A stretch of 10,671 bases of DNA from contig DAONLM010000101.1 of NCBI GenBank assembly GCA_035406685.1, positions 1 to 10,671 on the forward strand. Reading direction: 5' to 3'. The notes below the pieces were generated by a model, which saw only the letters and a list, made by a program, of their open reading frames with translations, was not told the DNA's origin and made no database searches. This document shows, piece by piece, positions 1-6,061 of this stretch (the first letter of the stretch is position 1; each line of letters begins with the position of its first letter). The position numbers were made by a program, and so were the translations under genes. Origin of the DNA: DAONLM01 sp035406685 (lineage in GTDB: Bacteria > Spirochaetota > GWE2-31-10 > MWDO01).

Positions 1-146
1 TGCAAGATATATACCACAAGTCCAGAAATAGAGATGTTAAATTTCCTTGCAACATTTTCAAGTCTTCTTTTCATTGAGGAGTTAACCACAATATGTAACT
101 CATGCTCAAAATTATAGTTTTTTAAAATCTTACGAATATTATTCAT
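1..146 (-). CDS. Partial ribbon-helix-helix-like DNA-binding protein (N-terminal 48 residues)
   Basis: A minus-strand reading frame opens at an ATG (146-144) preceded by a strong AAGGAG Shine-Dalgarno and runs off the left edge, so only 48 codons are visible. After a short charged leader, residues about 16-22 (HELHIVV) could form a beta strand, followed by an amphipathic helix (MKRRLENVARKF), a turn (NISIS) and the start of a second helix (GLVVYIL). That strand-helix-turn-helix order matches the MetJ/Arc ribbon-helix-helix fold, usually found in small dimeric repressors, antitoxins and partition proteins. The gene is divergent from rny, and the large inverted repeat at 190-335 lies in the shared intergenic region, so it may be a target of this protein. 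The RHH assignment is inferred from sequence pattern only; the missing C-terminus could change it. The gene itself is well supported by its start context. Confidence 0.6.
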   Translation of the reverse strand, partial: MNNIRKILKNYNFEHELHIVVNSSMKRRLENVARKFNISISGLVVYIL

Positions 147-173
147 AAAAATCTCCTTAACAAAAAATTATTT

Positions 174-202
174 TCTATATATTAATCACAAAATTTTGAC
201 AA
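174..202 (-). promoter_or_regulatory. Candidate promoter for the leftward RHH-like gene
   Basis: On the minus strand TTGTCA (202-197) and TATAGA (179-174) are separated by 17 nt, ending about 28 nt upstream of the ATG at 146. The -35 box overlaps the left arm of the 190-335 inverted repeat, so a protein bound to that arm would be expected to block it. Both boxes are near-consensus, but the local AT-richness makes chance matches common. Confidence 0.4.
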
Positions 203-335
203 AAATTCACAATCGCTGAAAATGATTAAAATAATATTACTTATTATTCTTCCAGCAGGGATGCTTGAAATAAGTCCAGCAAAAATACTGGAATAACTTT
301 ATTTTTCAGCGATTTAAGAAAAGTGTCAAAATTTT
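190..335. repeat. Long two-box inverted repeat in the divergent intergenic region
   Basis: Two 33-bp arms face each other. The left arm is AAAATTTTGACA (190-201), 9 unmatched bases, then AATCGCTGAAAA (211-222). The right arm is TTTTCAGCGATT (303-314), 9 unmatched bases, then TGTCAAAATTTT (324-335). Both 12-bp boxes are perfectly inverted, and they start 21 bp apart, about two helical turns. The 80-bp centre holds a direct repeat TCCAGCA (251-257 and 275-281) and CTGGAATAA (288-296), which can pair with TTATT and TCCAG at 244-255. No target-site duplication is evident. It could be a paired operator, a MITE-like element or a structured RNA; the sequence does not decide. Confidence 0.7.
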
Positions 336-377
336 TGAGAAAATCCTTTACAACTTTTAGAAAAAAATTAAAAAAAA

Positions 378-396
378 TTTTGCCTAAAAATAAAAT
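378..396 (+). promoter_or_regulatory. Shared upstream element, copy 1 (upstream of rny)
   Basis: A 19-nt sequence, TTTTGCCTAAAAATAAAAT, occurs here and identically at 8058-8076 upstream of truA. Its GCC lies 47 bp before the TTGACA of the rny promoter, against 48 bp at truA. The conserved distance to the -35 box suggests an upstream activator or UP-like element. No function is known to me. Confidence 0.45.
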
Positions 397-428
397 CACA
401 CCCTTTTTTTAATTATTAAATATTTTTC

Positions 429-457
429 TTGACATTTATGTAATTTTATTTAATAAT
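429..457 (+). promoter_or_regulatory. sigma70-type promoter of rny
   Basis: A perfect TTGACA (429-434) is followed after 17 nt by AATAAT (452-457). Transcription would begin near 464, giving a short leader with the AGGAGG at 475-480. This also argues that the ATG at 471, only about 7 nt into the transcript, is not the start. Confidence 0.65.
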
Positions 458-485
458 ATATAAAAATTTTATGCAGGAGGAAAGG

Positions 486-2018
486 ATGCAGTATATACTG
501 GTAAGTCTTATATCCATCCTCCTTGGCGGCGCTATAGGTTTTATTGTTAGAATTATTATTGCTAAAAGTAAAGTTAATTCTGCTGAAAATAGAGCAGCAA
601 TGATTTTAAGGGAAGCAAAACTTGAAGCAGAAGCACAGAAAAAGGAGTTATTATTAGAAGGTAAAACTTTCCTGATTCAGGAAAGAAATAATTTTGAAAA
701 GGAGACAAAAGAGAGAAGGATTGAGTTACAAAGAGCAGAAAGAAGAATTATACAGAAAGAGGAGCAGTTAGAGAAAAGAATAAGTGATCTGGAAAAAAAG
801 GAAAGAGTAATTTCGGAAAAGGAAAAGGATCTTACTGCTAAATTAGAAGAGATCAATAAACTTCAATCTAAATGGCAGTCTGAGTTAGAGAGAATATCTG
901 GAATTTCTTCAGAGCAGGCAAAGAATATGCTTATGAAGGAGTTAGAGGATAAAGCAAGGCAGGATGCTCAGATTTTGATTAATAAGATTGAAGAAGAGGC
1001 AAAATTAAATGCCAATAAAAAAGCTAGAGAGATATTAGTAACTTCAATCCAGAGAATAGCTTCTGAGGTAACATCAGATATTACAACAACAAGTGTCTCT
1101 TTACCTAATGAAGAGATGAAGGGTAGAATAATAGGAAGAGAAGGTAGAAATATCAGAACATTAGAGACTTTAATTGGTGTTGATATAATTATCGATGATA
1201 CTCCAGAGGCAGTGGTTATTTCAAGTTTTGACCCAGTTAGAAGAGAGATAGCAAAAATTGCTATATCAAGATTGGTTGCTGACGGCAGAATTCATCCGGC
1301 TAGAATAGAAGAGGTTATAAATAAGGTAATAACTGAAGTGAATGACATTATATATGATGAAGGAGAAAAAGCAGTTATTTCACTTGGTATACCAGGTTTT
1401 TCTACAGAAGGTATAATTAACCTCGGAAGGTTATATTTTAGAACTAGCTATGGTCAGAATGTATTATACCATTCTATAGAAGTAGCTAAAATAGCCGGTA
1501 CATTAGCAGCAGAACTAGGTTGTGATGTTAATCTTGCAAAAAGAGCTGGATTACTTCACGATATAGGTAAAGGCGCCGCTTCAGATGGGGATAATAGTCA
1601 TACTGATGCTGGTTTTGAACTGGCAAAGAAAATGGGGGAATCAGAGAAGATATTAAATGCAATACTTTCTCATCATGGTGATGTTGAGCCAAATTGTCTT
1701 GAATCTATACTTGTCCAGATAGCAGATGCTATAAGCGCATCGAGACCAGGGGCAAGAAGAGAGAGTTTAGAGAGCTATATAAAGAGATTGGAGAATCTTG
1801 AAAATATAGCAGAAAGTTATGAGGGTGTTGAAAAGGCTTTTGCAATTCAGGCTGGTAGGGAATTAAGGGTTATTGTTAATAATTCTTCTATTAATGATGC
1901 AAAGGCTGAGGCAGTAGCAAGAGATATTGCTAAAAGAATTGAACAGGAGTTAAAATATCCTGGAAAGATTAAAGTGACCGTTATACGAGAGTCAAGATTT
2001 ATTGAATACGCAAGATAA
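486..2018 (+). CDS. rny: Ribonuclease Y (membrane-anchored endoribonuclease)
   Basis: RNase Y is the membrane-tethered endonuclease that initiates mRNA decay in many bacteria lacking RNase E. The 510-residue product has the whole family layout: an N-terminal membrane helix (about residues 2-25), a long Lys/Glu-rich coiled coil (about 30-190), a KH RNA-binding domain with its GREG loop (217-220), and an HD domain. Metal-site residues are visible as YHS (H329), LLHDIGK (H358, D359), SHHGD (H396, H397) and ADA (D414). Length is normal for the family. The ATG at 486 is chosen because AGGAGG (475-480) sits 5 nt before it; the in-frame ATG at 471 lies upstream of that site and has no Shine-Dalgarno. 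The gene has its own promoter and terminator, so it appears monocistronic. Confidence 0.97.
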   Translation: MQYILVSLISILLGGAIGFIVRIIIAKSKVNSAENRAAMILREAKLEAEAQKKELLLEGKTFLIQERNNFEKETKERRIELQRAERRIIQKEEQLEKRISDLEKKERVISEKEKDLTAKLEEINKLQSKWQSELERISGISSEQAKNMLMKELEDKARQDAQILINKIEEEAKLNANKKAREILVTSIQRIASEVTSDITTTSVSLPNEEMKGRIIGREGRNIRTLETLIGVDIIIDDTPEAVVISSFDPVRREIAKIAISRLVADGRIHPARIEEVINKVITEVNDIIYDEGEKAVISLGIPGFSTEGIINLGRLYFRTSYGQNVLYHSIEVAKIAGTLAAELGCDVNLAKRAGLLHDIGKGAASDGDNSHTDAGFELAKKMGESEKILNAILSHHGDVEPNCLESILVQIADAISASRPGARRESLESYIKRLENLENIAESYEGVEKAFAIQAGRELRVIVNNSSINDAKAEAVARDIAKRIEQELKYPGKIKVTVIRESRFIEYAR

Positions 2019-2031
2019 AACATCATGTTTT

Positions 2032-2067
2032 AAAAGAGGCAACTTTAAAGAGTTAGCCTCTTTTTAT
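2032..2067 (+). terminator. Intrinsic terminator after rny
   Basis: AAAAGAGGC (2032-2040) pairs with GCCTCTTTT (2056-2064). Inside it AACT (2041-2044) pairs with AGTT (2051-2054), leaving a 6-nt loop and a single bulged A. A T-run follows (2060s). It lies 13 nt after the rny stop codon. Confidence 0.85.
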
Positions 2068-2176
2068 TTATAAAAAATAGATATATATTTTAGTATCTAA
2101 CATTTTTTTAATCATAATTAAATTTATATTATTTTTTTATAAAAATTATTTTTTTTATATTTTTTTAAAAAAAATA

Positions 2177-2205
2177 TTGATTTTTTTTAAAATATAAAAT
2201 AATAT
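2177..2205 (+). promoter_or_regulatory. Candidate promoter of the PilZ gene
   Basis: TTGATT (2177-2182) and TAATAT (2200-2205) are spaced by 17 nt, ending about 36 nt before the start codon. Because rny is followed by a strong terminator, this gene needs its own promoter. The surrounding sequence is almost pure A/T, which lowers certainty. Confidence 0.45.
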
Positions 2206-2241
2206 ATAAACAAATAAAAAATAAAAAATGGAGATTTTAAA

Positions 2242-2982
2242 ATGGAAGGATATAAAGAAAAACCTTTATTAATTGAAATTTTTTCATTAATTTATCTTTT
2301 GAACCCAATTGGAAATATTTTACTTATTTTATTCGTTAATACCTCAGATACTCCCCTCGGGAATCTAAATAAGTTATTACTCTTTATATCTCAGGGTAAT
2401 ATTATTGTAATTCTTAATGTTATATTCTGGTTCTCAGCTTTACCTCTTGCTTATGGTTTATATAAAGTTAGACTATGGGCATGGTATTATTTTTTAATTC
2501 ATTCAGTAGGAATGGTTATATTGAGTTTATTTGGAAATGACTACAGAATACATTTTAATGCCTCAACAATTATAAATTGTGTATTTTTAATTCCAATAGG
2601 CTATTTTATTTCTAAGGAAATAAGAACGCCATATTTTAATCCTAGAGTTAGATGGTGGGAGCAGGCAAAAAGATTTCAGCATGAGGCTAAGATAATCATT
2701 GAAGGTAATGAATATAAAACTTATGACCTCTCTATTGCTGGGGCATTTGTTATAGATGAGGGTAAGGCTGGTCTGGAAATCGGTGAACTTTTGCCTATTA
2801 TACTTGTTATTGATAATGAGACAATAAACTGTTTTGCAGAAGTTAGATGGGTAAATAATTCTAGTAATAGGTATCCAGTTGGATTTGGGATTAAATTTGA
2901 TAGACTTAGTATAAAAGATAAGGCTAAATTAAAAGCTTATATTAAACTATTACAAGAATTGGGTAAGAAAGAGTCACGTTAA
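2242..2982 (+). CDS. Membrane-anchored PilZ-domain protein (likely c-di-GMP receptor)
   Basis: The 246-residue product has four hydrophobic segments (about residues 9-32, 44-72, 78-97 and 107-124) followed by a soluble C-terminal PilZ-like domain (about 131-240). PilZ domains bind cyclic di-GMP. The D/N-x-S-x-x-G signature is present as D162-L-S-I-A-G167, and the later strand pattern (AEVRWVN, then VGFGIKF) is typical. The usual RxxxR motif is not canonical: R135, R137 and R144 are candidates, in NPRVRWWEQAKR. The domain should face the cytoplasm if both termini are inside. GGAG (2230-2233) lies 8 nt before the ATG. The gene stands alone and nothing nearby indicates its output. The PilZ call is strong; c-di-GMP binding is inferred. 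Confidence 0.85.
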   Translation: MEGYKEKPLLIEIFSLIYLLNPIGNILLILFVNTSDTPLGNLNKLLLFISQGNIIVILNVIFWFSALPLAYGLYKVRLWAWYYFLIHSVGMVILSLFGNDYRIHFNASTIINCVFLIPIGYFISKEIRTPYFNPRVRWWEQAKRFQHEAKIIIEGNEYKTYDLSIAGAFVIDEGKAGLEIGELLPIILVIDNETINCFAEVRWVNNSSNRYPVGFGIKFDRLSIKDKAKLKAYIKLLQELGKKESR

Positions 2983-3046
2983 AATAGATTTTAAAAAGAT
3001 AAAGATATATACTTAATATAATACCAAACATAGTATATATTTATTG

Positions 3047-3253
3047 CAAAAGTGGGATATCTTTATAGATAATATTACTTTTAAAAATGATGGACATTTT
3101 TTTAAAAAAGTCGGATTATATGTTGTCTAAAATATAGATTTCTATTATAGTATGAGATAGAAAATTTATTTTAAGACTGCTTCAATTTATTTTGAGTTGT
3201 TAAAATTTTTAAATAGATTTTATAAATTTTTTTAGAAAGATATCCCTTCTTTG
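3047..3253. repeat. Imperfect inverted repeat, possibly a decayed MITE-like element
   Basis: GGGATATCTTT (3054-3064) and AAAGATATCCC (3236-3246) are perfect 11-bp inverted copies. Moving outward, each is followed after 3 unmatched bases by CAAA (3047-3050) or its complement TTTG (3250-3253). The span is about 207 bp and contains no coding sequence. No target duplication is obvious. Confidence 0.4.
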
Positions 3254-3441
3254 AATAAATATTTAACTATATTTTTATAGATTTCTAATCTCTTCCTATT
3301 TTAAGAAATTATTTTCTATAATTAATTTTAAAATTTTTTATAAACTCCTTTTTAATTTTTTTAGAAAAATTAAAATTTCTTTTTGAGAATAAAATAATTA
3401 CATCGTTGTTAATTTAAAGTTAAATAAAAATTATATTTTAT

Positions 3442-3470
3442 TTGACTTTTTATCTTAATTATATTATATT
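3442..3470 (+). promoter_or_regulatory. Promoter of the copper operon
   Basis: TTGACT (3442-3447) and TATATT (3465-3470) are separated by exactly 17 nt. Transcription should start near 3477, at the left edge of the GC-rich palindrome. A repressor bound there would therefore sit on the start site. Confidence 0.65.
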
Positions 3471-3475
3471 TTATT

Positions 3476-3503
3476 TATGCCCCACCCGAGATTGGGTGGG
3501 ATA
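3476..3503 (+). promoter_or_regulatory. Probable CsoR operator
   Basis: CCCACCC (3481-3487) and GGGTGGG (3494-3500) form a perfect 7-bp inverted repeat around GAGATT, flanked by TATGC on the left and ATAC on the right. It is a conspicuous GC block in A/T-rich DNA, placed at the predicted transcription start. From memory, CsoR operators such as that of Mycobacterium tuberculosis have the same CCCACC...GGTGGGATAC pattern. A csoR gene lies in the same operon. It is not a terminator because no T-run follows. CsoR binding is inferred. Confidence 0.75.
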
Positions 3504-3527
3504 CAAATATTATAAAAAGGAGTTTTT

Positions 3528-3788
3528 ATGTCAACTAGAAGAGAAAAATCTATAAATATTAAAGGCATGCATTGTGCTTCATGTGTAGCTCTAATCGAAA
3601 ATAGAGTAAAATCATTAAAAGGTGTGAACAATATTTCAGTTAATCTTGCAACAGAAGATGCTAATTTGATTTTTGATAACTCAAAGATTTCTTTTGAGAA
3701 TATAAAAAATGAGATTGAAAAACTCGGATATAAAGTGGAAGAAAAAGACTTTAACAATATGGATCAGGATAAAAAAAAATTAATTTGA
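3528..3788 (+). CDS. HMA-domain copper chaperone-like ORF (CopZ-like; N-terminal domain of CopA)
   Basis: This 86-residue ORF is a single heavy-metal-associated domain. The Cu(I)-binding loop is G13-M-H-C16-A-S-C19, with the usual VNLATEDA strand and a C-terminal GYKV strand, then a charged tail (DQDKKKLI). AAGGAG (3517-3522) sits 5 nt before the ATG, and the gene is the first of the cop operon. As a free protein it would carry Cu(I) to the ATPase, like CopZ/Atx1. Its tail, however, looks like the linker that joins an HMA domain to the first membrane helix of CopA, and it ends at TGA directly after the run AAAAAAAAA (3771-3779). It may therefore be both a free chaperone and, after a -1 slip, the N-terminus of full-length CopA. 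Confidence 0.88.
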   Translation: MSTRREKSINIKGMHCASCVALIENRVKSLKGVNNISVNLATEDANLIFDNSKISFENIKNEIEKLGYKVEEKDFNNMDQDKKKLI

Positions 3789-3790
3789 TG
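3768..3790 (+). other. Candidate -1 frameshift / slippage site joining the HMA ORF to copA
   Basis: Nine consecutive A (3771-3779) are read as three Lys codons, followed by TTA ATT TGA. The ATPase frame is -1 relative to the HMA frame and is open from just after a TAA at 3770-3772. A one-base backward slip on the A run gives ...KKK-INLMW..., a smooth join and a 742-residue CopA. An AGGA lies at 3766-3769, just upstream of the run. The stop and ATG also overlap as TGATG (3786-3790), which would permit reinitiation instead. Confidence 0.55.
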
Positions 3791-5755
3791 TGGTTTCAAT
3801 TTTTTATAAGTGCTATGTTTTCCTTTCCTCTGCTTATGATAGCAATGATGCCTATGATTAAAGGAATAAATCATTTATTTCCAGAATTTTTAGATCCAAT
3901 GAAATATCCAGAAAGATATAGCCTAACACAACTCTTTCTTGCTATTCCGGTTTTATTTATTGGTAAAAATTTTTATATCAATGGAATAAAATCTTTTATA
4001 AATAGATCTTTAAATATGGATACCCTTGTAATGATTGGCACTGGCAGTGCATTTATATACAGTATATTTTCTACAATTTTGGTGTTAACTGGAAAACATA
4101 GTTATGTAGAAAATCTATATTATGAAACATCCAGTGTAATAATTACTCTTATATTCCTTGGCAAAACACTTGAAGCATCTTCAAAGAGTAAGGCTGGTGA
4201 ATCTATAAAAAAATTGCTGAATTTAGCACCGAAAAAGGCAATAAAAATTGTTGATGGGAAAGAGATCGAAGTGGATGTTAAGGATTTACAGATTAACGAG
4301 ATTGTACTTGTAAAACCAGGAGAAAAAATTGCCACTGATGGGACAATAGTTGAAGGGATAACGAGTATTGATGAGTCAATGTTAACTGGTGAGAGTATTC
4401 CGGTAGAAAAAACTGTTGGTAGTAAGGTATTTGCTGGCACAATTAATAAAAATGGTTCAATTTTATTCAAAGTAGAAAAAATTGGCAAAGATACCTTTTT
4501 ATCCCAGATAGTAAAATTAGTAATAGAAGCTCAATCCTCAAAAGCACCAATTGCAAAAATTGCTGATAGGGTTGCAGGGTATTTTGTTCCAGTAGTGGTT
4601 TTAATAGCATTAAGTTCATCTATTATCTGGTTAGTTTCTGGCAGGGATTTTGTATTTAGTCTAAAAATATTTATTTCAGTCCTTGTTGTTGCATGCCCAT
4701 GTGCTCTTGGGCTTGCTACCCCTGTTGCAATTATTGTAGGAACTGGCAAAGGCGCAGAAAATGGCATACTTATTAAAAATGGAGAATCCCTTGAGGTTGC
4801 TCATAAAATTGATACAATTGTATTTGACAAAACCGGTACCTTAACAGAAGGAAATCCATCTGTCACTGATATAAAAAGTTTTAATTCATATAGTGAAATC
4901 GAAATTTTACAAATTGCCTTTTCACTCGAAAAAAAATCAGAGCATCCATTAGCAGAGGCAATTATAAAAGAAGCTGAAAATAAAGGTATTCAATCTCTTG
5001 AGGTTAGTGATTTTGTAAATATACCCGGAACTGGCATAAAAGGAAAAATTAACGATAAGATGGTATTAATCGGAAATAAAAGAATTTATCAAAAAATTGA
5101 TTCTGATATAAAAAATGAGATAGAAAGTTTTGAAAATCAGGGCAAGACTCTTGTTTTTATAGTAATAGAAGAAAAACTTTCTGGCATAATTGCATGTAGG
5201 GATAACTTGAAGAGTAATGCAGGAGAAGTAATAAAAATTTTAAAAAATAAAGGGATTAAGCCTGTTATGTTAACAGGTGATAATAAAAATACAGCTTATG
5301 CAATAGGAAAAGAATGTGGAATAGAAAAAATTTTTTATGAGGTGTTGCCAGATGAAAAACAGAATAAAATAAAAGAATTGATTTCTAATGGTAAAAATGT
5401 CGCAATGGTTGGTGATGGTATAAATGATGCAATAGCACTATCCACTGCTCATCTTGGGATTGCTCTTGGGAGTGGAACAGATATTGCGATAGAGGGTGCT
5501 GGAATAGTATTAATAAAAAACAATCTTATGGATGTTATAAAGGCATTGAATCTATCAAAAAAAACTCTAAGAAATATTAAACAGAATCTTTTCTGGGCTT
5601 TCTTTTATAACATTATTTTAATCCCTGTTGCTGCTGGGATATTAACCTTATTTGGCGGACCACAATTAAATCCAATTTTAGCAGCATTTGCAATGTCACT
5701 AAGTTCTGTCTCTGTTGTGTTGAATGCTTTGAGATTAAAATTTGTAAAATTATAA
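3788..5755 (+). CDS. copA: Cu+-exporting P1B-1-type ATPase (CopA), core lacking its own HMA domain
   Basis: This P-type ATPase exports Cu(I) from the cytoplasm using ATP. Numbered from the ATG at 3788 (655 residues): actuator TGES (200-203), CPC metal site in the membrane (303-305), phosphorylation motif DKTGT with D347, the P1B-specific HP pair (386-387), TGDN (496-499) and GDGIND (542-547). Y607-N608 and M636-x-x-S639-S640 in the last two helices complete the Cu+-specific (P1B-1) set. The frame begins directly in the first membrane helix (MWFQFFISAMF) with no cytoplasmic lead, and there is no Shine-Dalgarno before ATG 3788 or the in-frame TTG at 3785, unlike most genes here. Translation probably depends on slippage from the HMA ORF or on stop-start coupling. 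csoR follows 10 nt downstream. Confidence 0.95.
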   Translation: MWFQFFISAMFSFPLLMIAMMPMIKGINHLFPEFLDPMKYPERYSLTQLFLAIPVLFIGKNFYINGIKSFINRSLNMDTLVMIGTGSAFIYSIFSTILVLTGKHSYVENLYYETSSVIITLIFLGKTLEASSKSKAGESIKKLLNLAPKKAIKIVDGKEIEVDVKDLQINEIVLVKPGEKIATDGTIVEGITSIDESMLTGESIPVEKTVGSKVFAGTINKNGSILFKVEKIGKDTFLSQIVKLVIEAQSSKAPIAKIADRVAGYFVPVVVLIALSSSIIWLVSGRDFVFSLKIFISVLVVACPCALGLATPVAIIVGTGKGAENGILIKNGESLEVAHKIDTIVFDKTGTLTEGNPSVTDIKSFNSYSEIEILQIAFSLEKKSEHPLAEAIIKEAENKGIQSLEVSDFVNIPGTGIKGKINDKMVLIGNKRIYQKIDSDIKNEIESFENQGKTLVFIVIEEKLSGIIACRDNLKSNAGEVIKILKNKGIKPVMLTGDNKNTAYAIGKECGIEKIFYEVLPDEKQNKIKELISNGKNVAMVGDGINDAIALSTAHLGIALGSGTDIAIEGAGIVLIKNNLMDVIKALNLSKKTLRNIKQNLFWAFFYNIILIPVAAGILTLFGGPQLNPILAAFAMSLSSVSVVLNALRLKFVKL

Positions 5756-5765
5756 GGAGGTTTTT

Positions 5766-6044
5766 ATGAAATGCGATAGCTGTGAAAGTAAAAAGGCAAT
5801 AGAAACTTTAAAAATCGCAAAAGGACAGATTGAAGGAATTATCAAAATGATTGAATCAGAAAGGTATTGTATCGATGTGTCAAAACAGATACTTTCTGTT
5901 AATGGCTTAATAAAGAAGGCAAATCTAATTATCTTAAAACAGCATCTTCAAACCTGTGTTAAAGAGGCTTTTTTACAGGGAAATGAAAATGAAAAAATCG
6001 AAGAGATAATGTTAATTTTAGAAAAATATACTCAGAATGATTAA
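5766..6044 (+). CDS. csoR: Copper-sensing transcriptional repressor CsoR
   Basis: CsoR-family proteins are all-helical oligomers that bind GC-rich operators and release DNA when Cu(I) binds. The 92-residue product has the family pattern (LKIAKGQIEGIIKMIE, then RYCIDV). Its Cu(I) ligands are C35, H60 and C64, with the same internal spacing as in M. tuberculosis CsoR. The second-shell residues also appear, as Y34 and E80. This argues for copper rather than nickel (RcnR) or persulfide (CstR) sensing. An extra C3-x-x-C6 pair at the N-terminus is unusual. AAGGAGG (5754-5760) overlaps the copA stop, so the gene is co-transcribed and probably autoregulated through the operator at 3476-3503. Confidence 0.93.
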   Translation: MKCDSCESKKAIETLKIAKGQIEGIIKMIESERYCIDVSKQILSVNGLIKKANLIILKQHLQTCVKEAFLQGNENEKIEEIMLILEKYTQND

Positions 6045-6061
6045 ATTAAAAGGAGATAAAA

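Larger units (their letters stand above)
2983..3527. other. AT-rich spacer between the PilZ gene and the cop operon
   Basis: No credible gene was found on either strand in these 545 bases; open frames are short, without Shine-Dalgarno starts. The spacer holds the inverted repeat at 3047-3253 and, at its right end, the cop promoter, the GC-rich operator and the ribosome-binding site of the first cop gene. No convincing terminator follows the PilZ gene. Confidence 0.6.

Noticed and set aside
471..485. ATG at 471 as the rny start
   Set aside because: The only Shine-Dalgarno (475-480) lies downstream of it and is ideally placed for the ATG at 486; the predicted transcript starts about 7 nt before 471.
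2140..2200. A/T homopolymer inverted repeats before the PilZ gene as a structured element
   Set aside because: Runs of A and T of this kind are expected by composition in such AT-rich DNA.
3480..3503. GC-rich hairpin before the cop operon as a terminator or riboswitch
   Set aside because: No T-run follows, it sits at the predicted transcription start, and it fits a CsoR operator better.
3464..3757. Minus-strand open frame over the cop promoter and HMA gene
   Set aside because: It is antisense to a gene with clear HMA motifs, and its own composition is not protein-like.
4120..4767. Two minus-strand open frames within copA
   Set aside because: They are antisense to conserved ATPase motifs and have no supporting start signals.
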